A DNA stretch of 64,000 nucleotides, from assembly GCA_045110515.1 (NCBI GenBank), contig JBGCGD010000004.1:62001-126000 (forward strand), in the 5' to 3' direction. The stretch is from Granulosicoccus sp045110515 (GTDB taxonomy: Bacteria; Pseudomonadota; Gammaproteobacteria; Granulosicoccales; Granulosicoccaceae). The notes under the pieces are model-generated. The model did no database searches. It saw only the letters and a list, made by a program, of their open reading frames with translations, and was not told the origin of the DNA. Below are positions 34,224-42,062 of this stretch, piece after piece (position 1 is the stretch's first letter; each line of letters starts with the position of its first letter). The position numbers were made by a program, and so were the translations under genes.

Positions 34224-35300
34224 CTAAGTAGACTCGTCTGAGCTATCCGATAAGGACGGCAAGTTATAAGGCACATCCAACGCTTGTAGTTCTCGACCTT
34301 CAATAGACAAGGCGGAAGCATCGGACGAAACCTTGACCACTGCGATCAACAGCGTATACCGCGATTCCTCACCCGCACCGCTCTCGTTGATTGTGACAGC
34401 ATCAATCACTTCGCCGGCAGCTGCATCGTCACCCGCACTCAGCTTTGCGCCGGGAACCAAAGGTGCATCACCGCCTGGCAATTTGAACAACCGCATGTGA
34501 CGCTTTAACTTGCCCAGATACTGCATGCGAGCCACGATTTCCTGGCCCGGGTAGCACCCCTTCGTAAAACTCAGTGCATCAATCAGCTGCAGATTAATCA
34601 TTTGCGGGACGAACGACTCAGATGTGCCCTCAGTGATAGACGGAATTCCCGCACTGATGTCACCGGCCCGCCAACGAGCGAAAGACTTTCTTTCACTGCC
34701 GGTGGAGTTCCACATAGCCACAGAATCAGCTTGGTTAGCTATGTGGACAAATCGACTGCGCGTCTGACCCACGTGATCGTCATGCCAACGGATCAATTGA
34801 GAGGACTCTGATGTTGCGACATCCAGAGGTGCAAAAGGTAGCGTACCTAGCGCGCCTTGAAGATCCCCCACTGATTGAGCGCTGTCCGCAACGACTCCAC
34901 TACAAATGAGTTCGGTTCGCTCACTTAGGGTGACATCGGAGCGCATAATAAACATGCTTAAACGTTTGATAAAAGCACCCATAACTGCGCTTTTAATCAA
35001 AAGGCGAAACCCGTCTTCAGTCCCCACAATGACAGGTAGAGCAAGCAACCTTCCCTTGGGAGTACAATACCCAGTTATCTGAGCACGAGTCACTGAAACT
35101 TGCAGAAGATCGTTACAGAATTGCCCCTGAAGGAAACTGGCAGCATCCGCACCGGTTACATCGACGACTCTCCAATCAGACAAATCGTGCAACTGCACCG
35201 ACCCATCAGAGCCGTTCTGCGCCTCTTCCACTTCCGGCAATTCACTGGCATCAGGCTCAATACCCAAATTTTTAAGCATTTCTGCCCATTCATTACTCAT
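34224..35300 (-). CDS. ygfZ: Folate-binding Fe-S maintenance protein YgfZ
   Basis: 358-residue GcvT-like protein that uses tetrahydrofolate and helps assemble or repair certain Fe-S enzymes (MiaB-type radical-SAM proteins, succinate dehydrogenase). The signature K-G-C-Y-x-G-Q-E appears as TKGCYPGQEIVARMQYLGK near residue 250. The N-terminal region shows FLQGQFCNDL and YCTPKGRLLA. In E. coli ygfZ is adjacent to sdhE (ygfY) and ygfX. Here it lies divergent from the sdh operon that ends with sdhE-ygfX, so the association is kept in another arrangement. Confidence 0.92.
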   Translation of the reverse strand: MSNEWAEMLKNLGIEPDASELPEVEEAQNGSDGSVQLHDLSDWRVVDVTGADAASFLQGQFCNDLLQVSVTRAQITGYCTPKGRLLALPVIVGTEDGFRLLIKSAVMGAFIKRLSMFIMRSDVTLSERTELICSGVVADSAQSVGDLQGALGTLPFAPLDVATSESSQLIRWHDDHVGQTRSRFVHIANQADSVAMWNSTGSERKSFARWRAGDISAGIPSITEGTSESFVPQMINLQLIDALSFTKGCYPGQEIVARMQYLGKLKRHMRLFKLPGGDAPLVPGAKLSAGDDAAAGEVIDAVTINESGAGEESRYTLLIAVVKVSSDASALSIEGRELQALDVPYNLPSLSDSSDEST

Positions 35301-35429
35301 AAGACGGGGTCCTTATCCTGGGTTTCATCATTAAACCGGCACATTCTTCGCACTCCGGAGAATATGAATCGTGCCTAATTGCTACTATTCTCGTATAAAC
35401 ATCATAATTGAAGGTTTCCTTCCTTACTT

Positions 35430-35654
35430 ATGAATTCAAAGACATCTGAAAATTCCCATCCGGACGAAATTCCTGCTCATTCAGCGGTGAAATCACGGCA
35501 ATCTGACAACATTGCCGCTCATGTGGCACAAGATGCGGTTGCTCCAGAACACGACCTACCCGCTACTCGACCTCCTGAGAGCGGCGGACAAGCGGGCCTT
35601 GAACCGACGCGATACGGCGATTGGGAAAAGAAAGGCCGATGCACAGATTTTTAG
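35430..35654 (+). CDS. SDHAF4-type succinate dehydrogenase assembly factor (DUF1674)
   Basis: 74-residue protein with a disordered, charged N-terminal half and the diagnostic C-terminal motif PTRYGDWEKKGRCTDF. In mitochondria and alphaproteobacteria this motif marks SDHAF4, which binds flavinylated SdhA before assembly with SdhB. It is the first gene of the sdh operon, 91 bases before sdhC, which strongly supports the role. The small size and low-complexity N-terminus are usual for the family. Confidence 0.88.
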   Translation: MNSKTSENSHPDEIPAHSAVKSRQSDNIAAHVAQDAVAPEHDLPATRPPESGGQAGLEPTRYGDWEKKGRCTDF

Positions 35655-35745
35655 TTTTACGTAACATAAAAAAGTACAACGAAAATACCACTTCATCCGC
35701 TCGGCAGGGACTCGTTGAGCAACTAATTCGGAAAACCTGATCATC

Positions 35746-36129
35746 ATGGCCTGGAATGACAAGCGACCCTTATCGCCACACTTGCAGCACTATAAACTGC
35801 CGCTGACCGCATACCTATCTGTTGCACACAGAGCCAGTGGTATCGTAAACAGCGTGGCCATCGTGTTGCTGGTGTTGTTAATCGCTAGTGCCTCCGGCTC
35901 ACCGGAAAGCTACGCATTTATGTCTGCCATCGCGAACTCATGGTTCGGCAAACTGGCTTTGTTTGGCTTTACCGTAACCCTCTATTATCACATGGCTAAT
36001 GGCATTCGCCATTTGTTCTGGGACGTCGGCTTAGGGCTGGATGTTGAAACCGCTAAAAAGTCGGGCAATGTGTGCTTGATCGCGGCTGGAGTCCTCTCGG
36101 TAATTACTTGGTTGGTGGCATTAGCATGA
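35746..36129 (+). CDS. sdhC: Succinate dehydrogenase cytochrome b556 subunit
   Basis: 127-residue membrane anchor with three hydrophobic helices. The quinone-site region LPLTAYLSVAHRASGIV is at residues 19-35, and the heme b ligand His lies in LYYHMANGIRHLFWD. Together with SdhD it anchors SdhAB and passes electrons to ubiquinone. Its stop overlaps the sdhD start (ATGA). Confidence 0.94.
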   Translation: MAWNDKRPLSPHLQHYKLPLTAYLSVAHRASGIVNSVAIVLLVLLIASASGSPESYAFMSAIANSWFGKLALFGFTVTLYYHMANGIRHLFWDVGLGLDVETAKKSGNVCLIAAGVLSVITWLVALA

Positions 36130-36509
36130 GCAATTTCAGAACTCCCCTATCAAAGGTTAAAGGTCTGGGTTCAGCCAAAGAAGGCACAAGCCATTTCTGG
36201 TCGCAGCGTCTCACCGCTATTGCCTTGATCCCGATGGTGATATGGCTGGCGTTTTCCGTAGCCTCTTTGCCCAACATGGATTACCTGGCCATTCGTGAAT
36301 GGTTATCGCAACCCTTCAATGCCATTGTGATGATTCTGTTCATCATTGCGGGCTTCTACCACGCACGCTTGGGACTGCAAGTAGTCATCGAGGACTACGT
36401 CGGTTCACATGGGCCTCGCACAGCAGCGATTATTGCTGTGACCTTCATTGCCGCCGCACTCGGCGTAACGGGTGTCTTCTCAGTTTTGCGAATCGCATTC
36501 GCAGGCTGA
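36126..36509 (+). CDS. sdhD: Succinate dehydrogenase membrane anchor subunit
   Basis: 127 residues and three hydrophobic helices. The motif FWSQRLTAIALIP appears near residue 25, and the conserved heme/quinone segment GFYHARLGLQVVIEDYV near 75-91. ATG at 36126 overlaps the sdhC stop; the longer frame upstream lies inside sdhC and is not used. It forms the second anchor subunit of complex II. Confidence 0.94.
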   Translation: MSNFRTPLSKVKGLGSAKEGTSHFWSQRLTAIALIPMVIWLAFSVASLPNMDYLAIREWLSQPFNAIVMILFIIAGFYHARLGLQVVIEDYVGSHGPRTAAIIAVTFIAAALGVTGVFSVLRIAFAG

Positions 36510-36547
36510 CTCGTATCCCTTATCGACGACAAGACTGAATATCGACT

Positions 36548-38335
36548 ATGACGAACGCATATAAAATTATCGATCACTCCTACGACGTGATAGTCGTTGG
36601 TGCAGGCGGTGCAGGGCTTCGAGCAACGTTAGGTATGGCGGCTCAGGGGCTATCCACAGCCTGCGTGACCAAAGTGTTCCCAACCCGCTCACACACCGTT
36701 GCGGCGCAAGGCGGCATGAGCGCAGCTCTGGGTAATATGGGTGAAGATCACTGGACCTGGCATATGTACGACACCATCAAAGGGTCTGACTGGCTAGGCG
36801 ATCAGGACTCCATTGAATACATGTGTCGCGAAGCGATGCCTGCGGTTATCGAGCTTGAACACTTTGGCGTGCCTTTCTCGCGTACGGACGAAGGGAAAAT
36901 CTACCAGCGTCCGTTCGGCGGCATGACTACACATTTCGGTGAAGGAACAGCACAAAGAACCTGTGCGGCTGCCGATAGAACCGGACATGCCATCTTACAT
37001 ACGCTGTATCAGCAATCGCTGAAACACAATGCTGAATTTTACATCGAGCACTTCGCTACCGACCTCATCATGGATGAGGGCGTGTGCAGAGGGGTTATAT
37101 CCCTGGACCTTGCCACAGGCGAGCTACACCGTTTCAGAGCCCATCAAGTGGTTCTGGCAACTGGTGGCTGTGGTCGTACCTACTTTTCAGCAACGTCAGC
37201 ACACACGTGCACGGGTGATGGTAACGCGATGGTTCTGCGAGCCGGGCTTCCTTTGCAAGATATGGAGTTCGTTCAATTCCACCCGACTGGCATCTACGGA
37301 GCCGGCGTGTTGATTACTGAAGGCGTGCGTGGCGAAGGCGGCTACCTAACCAACAATGAAGGCGAACGCTTCATGGAGCGCTATGCCCCTAACGCTAAGG
37401 ACCTTGCTTCTCGCGATGTCGTTAGCCGTTCAATGACCATGGAAATTAATGCAGGCCGTGGCGTGGGAACCGACAACGATCATATCTTCCTCAACCTGCA
37501 GCACTTAGGAAGCGACGTTATCGAAAAACGACTACCAGGCATTTCGGAATCTGCTCAGATCTTTGCAGGTGTAGACGTCACTAAAAATCCGATTCCAGTC
37601 ATTCCAACGGTTCACTACAACATGGGCGGCATACCCACCAATTATCACGGTGAAGTCGTCACGCTAAAAGACGGCAATCCAGACGAAGTTGTGCCAGGAC
37701 TTATGGCAATAGGTGAAGCAGCTTGTGTATCGGTACACGGCGCAAACCGCTTGGGCAGTAATTCTTTGTTGGATATCGTAGTGTTTGGCCGTGCAGCTGC
37801 CATCCGTGCCGCTGAACTAGTGAAGCCCGGCGCGCCTCACAAGCCTCTTTCTGAAGAGGCCACTGCACCAGCACTCGATCATTTGGATAGGGTTAGATTC
37901 AACAAAGGAAGTACTGGCACAGCCGATGTCAGAGACCGCATGCAACGCACCATGCAAAAACACGCAGCTGTATTTCGCACGGGTGAAAGCTTGGCGGAAG
38001 GCATCGACAAGATGCGCGGCATCGTCGACGAATTTGACGACGTAAAGGTCGATGATAAAAATTTAATCTGGAACACAGACTTAGTTGAAACACTAGAGCT
38101 GGAAAATCTATTGGCTCAGGCGCAAACCATTATTCACGGTGCTCATAACCGTCCTGAAAGTCGTGGCGCTCATGCCCGCGATGACTTCGAGGAACGCGAT
38201 GATGAGAACTGGATGAAGCACACACTGACTTGGACCGACGATCGGGCCAACGTCACCATCGATTACCGTCCCGTTCATATGTACACCTTGACGGACGATT
38301 GCGAAGTAATACCGCCCAAAAAGCGCGTCTACTAA
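36548..38335 (+). CDS. sdhA: Succinate dehydrogenase flavoprotein subunit
   Basis: 595-residue flavoprotein that oxidises succinate to fumarate. The dinucleotide fold is VVGAGGAGLRA. The His covalently bound to FAD lies in FPTRSHTVAAQGG near residue 49. Substrate-site motifs include HFGEGTAQRTCAAADRTGH and the catalytic-Arg region. The C-terminal PKKRVY ending is conserved. SdhE and the SDHAF4-type protein encoded at the two ends of the operon both act on this subunit. Confidence 0.97.
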   Translation: MTNAYKIIDHSYDVIVVGAGGAGLRATLGMAAQGLSTACVTKVFPTRSHTVAAQGGMSAALGNMGEDHWTWHMYDTIKGSDWLGDQDSIEYMCREAMPAVIELEHFGVPFSRTDEGKIYQRPFGGMTTHFGEGTAQRTCAAADRTGHAILHTLYQQSLKHNAEFYIEHFATDLIMDEGVCRGVISLDLATGELHRFRAHQVVLATGGCGRTYFSATSAHTCTGDGNAMVLRAGLPLQDMEFVQFHPTGIYGAGVLITEGVRGEGGYLTNNEGERFMERYAPNAKDLASRDVVSRSMTMEINAGRGVGTDNDHIFLNLQHLGSDVIEKRLPGISESAQIFAGVDVTKNPIPVIPTVHYNMGGIPTNYHGEVVTLKDGNPDEVVPGLMAIGEAACVSVHGANRLGSNSLLDIVVFGRAAAIRAAELVKPGAPHKPLSEEATAPALDHLDRVRFNKGSTGTADVRDRMQRTMQKHAAVFRTGESLAEGIDKMRGIVDEFDDVKVDDKNLIWNTDLVETLELENLLAQAQTIIHGAHNRPESRGAHARDDFEERDDENWMKHTLTWTDDRANVTIDYRPVHMYTLTDDCEVIPPKKRVY

Positions 38336-38380
38336 ACAAACTCCAAGGTAAACGGACAGCAACGGATACGAAATAGAACC

Positions 38381-39166
38381 ATGGCAGAATTTAAGCTCCC
38401 AGCAAATTCCATCGTTAAACAAAACGGCAAACACTTTGCGGCCCCTGATGGCGCAACAAATACCCGGCGTTTTAAAGTCTATCGATACGATCCCGATAGC
38501 GGTGAGAACCCACGCGTCGATTCGTTTGATGTTGACGTTGATAACTGCGGCCCGATGATCCTAGATGCCATCATCAAGATCAAAAGTGAAATGGACTCTA
38601 CGCTAACCTTCAGGCGCTCTTGCCGAGAGGGCATTTGCGGCTCCTGTGCCATGAACATAGGTGGTACCAATGGCCTGGCATGCACAACTGCTATTGCTGA
38701 TATCGAAGGCGACATCACGATATACCCTCTTCCGCACCAGCCTATCATTAAAGATCTGGTATCCGATCTCACCAATTTCTATGCTCAATATGCATCAATA
38801 GAACCATGGCTGAAGTCAGATACTCCTGCGCCACCGGATCGTGAGCGTCTGCAATCACCAGAGGATCGTGAAAAAATCGATGGCGCCTACGAGTGCATTC
38901 TCTGTGCATGCTGCTCAACAAGTTGCCCAAGTTATTGGTGGAACCCTGATCGTTACCTAGGACCTGCTGCGTTACTGGCCTCCTATCGTTGGCTCGTCGA
39001 TAGTCGCGATGATGCAACAGGCGAACGTCTAGACGACCTAGAAGATCCATTCAAGCTCTACCGCTGTCATACCATCATGAACTGCGCCCAGGTTTGCCCA
39101 AAAGGCCTTAACCCAGCCAAGGCAATTGCAGAAACTAAAAAGATGCTTGTAAAACGACGTCTGTAG
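38381..39166 (+). CDS. sdhB: Succinate dehydrogenase iron-sulfur subunit
   Basis: 261-residue subunit that carries electrons from FAD to quinone. The 2Fe-2S motif is CREGICGSCAMNIGG. The 4Fe-4S motif is CILCACCSTSCP, and the 3Fe-4S motif is CHTIMNCAQVCPKGLNP. It has a slightly longer N-terminus (about 20 residues) than the E. coli protein, as in alphaproteobacterial and mitochondrial forms. It is 45 bases after sdhA and 16 bases before sdhE. Confidence 0.97.
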   Translation: MAEFKLPANSIVKQNGKHFAAPDGATNTRRFKVYRYDPDSGENPRVDSFDVDVDNCGPMILDAIIKIKSEMDSTLTFRRSCREGICGSCAMNIGGTNGLACTTAIADIEGDITIYPLPHQPIIKDLVSDLTNFYAQYASIEPWLKSDTPAPPDRERLQSPEDREKIDGAYECILCACCSTSCPSYWWNPDRYLGPAALLASYRWLVDSRDDATGERLDDLEDPFKLYRCHTIMNCAQVCPKGLNPAKAIAETKKMLVKRRL

Positions 39167-39182
39167 GCTCAACGATATCCAG

Positions 39183-39437
39183 ATGAGCACAAAGACGGCT
39201 AATATCGCAAAACTACGGTGGAGATGCCGTAGAGGTATGCGCGAGTTGGATGAAGCTATGCGTGCTTATCTGGATAACCACTATGAAGGCGCTTCAACAC
39301 AAGAGCGCCTGTTGTTTGAAGAATTGCAGGAGATGCAAGACCCGGAGCTATTCCAGCTTGTAAGTGGTAAGGCCAAGGAGGCCCGTTATCAAAACATTCT
39401 CGACAAAATGTCGCTCAGCATGGGTAGCCGCTCCTAA
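39183..39437 (+). CDS. sdhE: FAD assembly factor SdhE
   Basis: 84-residue helical protein that promotes covalent flavinylation of SdhA. The conserved RGxxE motif is RRGMRELDEAM (residues 17-27), followed by LLFEELQEMQDPELFQLVSG. In E. coli the same gene (ygfY/cptB) is elsewhere, next to ygfX; here it closes the sdh operon 16 bases after sdhB. Its 3' end overlaps the following YgfX-like gene. Confidence 0.93.
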   Translation: MSTKTANIAKLRWRCRRGMRELDEAMRAYLDNHYEGASTQERLLFEELQEMQDPELFQLVSGKAKEARYQNILDKMSLSMGSRS

Positions 39438-39861
39438 ATTTAGCAGGCTCTACTGTACAGTTTTAGTAGTAAGTTCCGCCTGCTCACTGTGGGCAACTAC
39501 CATTAGCGGTTTGCATCCAGTGCTTCATTGTTTGCTCAGCGCAAGCCTGCTGGTGTCTGTATCTTGGCAAATTATTCAAGCCAGACGCCTCACGTTAATC
39601 ACACATGATGTTGACAACAACGTCTGGACAATTACTGCTAAGGCAAATTTACCCCGTAACGGGCATTTAGTTAGATCGGGTTACCGTTGCAGCTTTCTCG
39701 TTATTTTGGTTATCCAATCTGACAACCATCACTGCCACTACGTGCCGTTGTGGCGAGACCAAATCAGCGATTCGGAATTCAGCTACCTACACTACCAACT
39801 TCTCTATAACACGGTGAATCCCACGTCAAAATGGACAGCCGTCTTTTCTAAACGCGCTTAG
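39364..39861 (+). CDS. YgfX (CptA)-like membrane protein
   Basis: 165-residue frame after sdhE. There are two hydrophobic helices at about 29-48 and 52-68 with a short turn, then a soluble beta-rich tail containing VWTITAKANLPRNG and YVPLWRDQISDSEFSYLHYQL. The latter resembles the LPLWRDSLDxxxxRxL ending of YgfX proteins. The position directly after sdhE is the same as in E. coli. The only available start is GTG at 39364, which makes a 74-base overlap with sdhE, unusually long. The identification rests on topology, position and the WRD motif. Confidence 0.6.
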   Translation: MVRPRRPVIKTFSTKCRSAWVAAPKFSRLYCTVLVVSSACSLWATTISGLHPVLHCLLSASLLVSVSWQIIQARRLTLITHDVDNNVWTITAKANLPRNGHLVRSGYRCSFLVILVIQSDNHHCHYVPLWRDQISDSEFSYLHYQLLYNTVNPTSKWTAVFSKRA

Positions 39862-39943
39862 CATCAACGTCAGCTCGCCCAATAAATATTATTAACTTAA
39901 TATTGAGGGTAAACTGTACCGGTCTGATTACAGGAAAAGACAG

Positions 39944-40684
39944 GTGAAACAACCAATCTATTTGGGCGTAAACGTTGACCATGTGGCAGCGGTAAGACAA
40001 GCGAGAGGGCTAAGCTACCCAGACCCTGTCCATGCTGCCTTGCAAGCAGAGCTTGCCGGTGCTGACAGCATCACCATGCACCTACGGGCGGACAGACGAC
40101 ATATCCAAACCCATGACGTAGAAAGGTTTGCTGCAAGTGGCCAAACAAAGCTCAACATTGAAATGGCCGCAACAGCGGAAATGCTTGAAATCGCACAAAG
40201 AATAAAACCTCACACGGTCTGTATCGTCCCCGAAAACCGTCAAGAAATAGATACCATTCGAGGGGTAGACGTCACAGCCAAAAAAGATGAACTCTCCGAC
40301 TTTATTGATGCATTGCAGTCCGCTGGCATTCAAAGTTCTATTTTCATCGATCCTGATGAATCACAAGTAGAAGCCGCTGCGCGAATTGGAGCGCCCTGTG
40401 TTCAATTACACACGGGCTATTATACCGACACGCAAACTCATATAGATCTCAGCACTGAGTTATCGAGAATCGTGACATCAAGCGAGTACGCTTTCAGCTT
40501 AGGCTTAATGGTTAATGCGGGGCATGGCTTGCATTATGACAATGTGCAAGCCATCGCAGAAATTGAAACTATCAACGAACTACGCGTCGGACATAGTTTA
40601 ATCACCAGGGCACTTTACTGGGGCCTTCCGACAGCAACCAGTAAAATGAAACGACTCATGGTCGAAGCCCGGCATCGATCCTAA
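39944..40684 (+). CDS. pdxJ: Pyridoxine 5'-phosphate synthase
   Basis: 246-residue TIM-barrel enzyme that condenses 1-deoxyxylulose 5-phosphate with 3-amino-1-phosphohydroxyacetone to make pyridoxine 5'-phosphate. Signatures are LGVNVDHVAAVRQARG, SITMHLRADRRHIQ, LNIEMAATAEML and VNAGHGLHYDNV. It starts at GTG 39944 with AGGA about eight bases upstream. It precedes acpS by 42 bases, the usual gammaproteobacterial order. Confidence 0.97.
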   Translation: MKQPIYLGVNVDHVAAVRQARGLSYPDPVHAALQAELAGADSITMHLRADRRHIQTHDVERFAASGQTKLNIEMAATAEMLEIAQRIKPHTVCIVPENRQEIDTIRGVDVTAKKDELSDFIDALQSAGIQSSIFIDPDESQVEAAARIGAPCVQLHTGYYTDTQTHIDLSTELSRIVTSSEYAFSLGLMVNAGHGLHYDNVQAIAEIETINELRVGHSLITRALYWGLPTATSKMKRLMVEARHRS

Positions 40685-40726
40685 GCAATGAACATCACTG
40701 GTTTTCTTGTTTAACAGACTCCCACT

Positions 40727-41107
40727 ATGATTGCAGGAATTGGTGTTGACCTAGCAACTATCAGCAGAATCGAACAAGCCCATGTTCGTTTCGGTGAACG
40801 GTTTGCTAAGCGTATATTAAACCCACTTGAATGGGACGAGTACTTAGACCATCAGTCCCCTATCCGCTTTCTGGCGAAACGTTTCGCCGTGAAAGAAGCT
40901 TCAGTTAAAGCGCTGGGAACGGGCGAACGAGCAGGTGTACTACTTAGGGACTTTTACCTTAAACACGATAGTCTTGGAAAACCGATACTTCAGGTTAGCG
41001 GTGAAGCAAAGAAGCGCTGCGAACAACAAGGCATCAAACATTTCTGGGTGAGCATAACCGACGAAGGCGACACTGTAGCCGCCTTCGTCATCTTAGAACT
41101 GGGTTAA
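40727..41107 (+). CDS. acpS: Holo-[acyl-carrier-protein] synthase
   Basis: 126-residue phosphopantetheinyl transferase that activates acyl carrier protein for fatty-acid synthesis. The conserved motifs are GIGVDLATISRIEQA at the N-terminus, with the magnesium-binding Asp, and FLAKRFAVKEASVKALGTG in the middle. It ends five bases before the stop of a convergent gene, with no terminator visible between. Confidence 0.96.
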   Translation: MIAGIGVDLATISRIEQAHVRFGERFAKRILNPLEWDEYLDHQSPIRFLAKRFAVKEASVKALGTGERAGVLLRDFYLKHDSLGKPILQVSGEAKKRCEQQGIKHFWVSITDEGDTVAAFVILELG

Positions 41108-41112
41108 AAGAG

Positions 41113-42048
41113 CTACTGCGCAGCCTGATAAACCCGAATGTAGTCAACACGTGTAGATGCCGGACTAGGCGTTGTCCCGTCAGGTGCGCCTGGCCAAATA
41201 CCACCGACTGCCAAACTCATAATCAGGTACATGTTCTGACTGCTAACGTTCTCCCCAACAACACGATACCTTGGAACATCGTTGATATAAAACAGCAGTT
41301 CCTGTGGTGCCCATGCTACACCCACTTTTTGAAAGCCTTCTGAAAAATCTGTCGATGAGATTTCCCATTGTCCAGGTGAACGCAGATTCCCATCAGCATC
41401 GGTGTAGTTATAATTGTGGAACAAACTATTGGGCTTTGCTCCATCGTATTCCATGATGAACAACTCTGGCTTCAAGTTATCAAAGTCGGTGCTGAGCATC
41501 CAAAACGCCGGCCATAACCCTCTGCCCTCTTGCAGCTCTATAGAGGCTTCTACATAACCGTAGGTAAAATCAAACTTCCCAGCAGTGGTTAACGCTCCAG
41601 ACAACCAGGCTTGTTCGTTTGCCGCACTTCTGAGAGCATCTGGGGTTTCGGTCGCTGTGATCGTTAAATACTCACCATCGAGACTGAAAGGGTTATAACC
41701 AAAGTCAGCGTTATTTTGAGTGTCCACGTAGTATTGCTGCTGGTTGTAAACCACCAGATCCGTACCCCACGTCAACGCAGTATTCCATTTTGACGCATCG
41801 AGGCTATCGCTTTGAAACTCGTCACTGAACACCAAGTTGAAGTCAGTCAGGTCAAAAGCTGTTGACGGTCGATCAGGATCAGTGGCTGGTTCTTCATCGC
41901 CGGCGGTCGGCTGCGCCGCAGCAAAACGTGCCGCCGCTAGTTGTCGTTCGTGCTGCTCAACGAGATCGCTTTCACCACAGGCGCTTAATAATAAAGTTGT
42001 GCCAAGCAATGCGGGCAACCAAGACACGACGTGTATTGGATTGTTCAC
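41113..42048 (-). CDS. GH16-family lipoprotein lacking the catalytic Asp
   Basis: 311-residue exported protein. The lipobox LLSAC has the lipidated Cys at C24. After a 40-residue linker comes a GH16 jelly-roll (FNLVFSDEFQSDSLDASKW at about 70-88, to the C-terminus). The family active site ExDxxE reads E195-L-F197-I-M-E200, so the central Asp that supports the nucleophile is Phe. The two Glu are kept, but activity is probably low or altered. The sister protein encoded at 44071-45813 keeps EIDIME and is very similar elsewhere. It is co-directional with and 14 bases after the barrel-protein gene. The likely substrate class for GH16 is a beta-glucan, agar or carrageenan type. Confidence 0.85.
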   Translation of the reverse strand: MNNPIHVVSWLPALLGTTLLLSACGESDLVEQHERQLAAARFAAAQPTAGDEEPATDPDRPSTAFDLTDFNLVFSDEFQSDSLDASKWNTALTWGTDLVVYNQQQYYVDTQNNADFGYNPFSLDGEYLTITATETPDALRSAANEQAWLSGALTTAGKFDFTYGYVEASIELQEGRGLWPAFWMLSTDFDNLKPELFIMEYDGAKPNSLFHNYNYTDADGNLRSPGQWEISSTDFSEGFQKVGVAWAPQELLFYINDVPRYRVVGENVSSQNMYLIMSLAVGGIWPGAPDGTTPSPASTRVDYIRVYQAAQ

Positions 42049-42062
42049 TATGCATATCCTCC

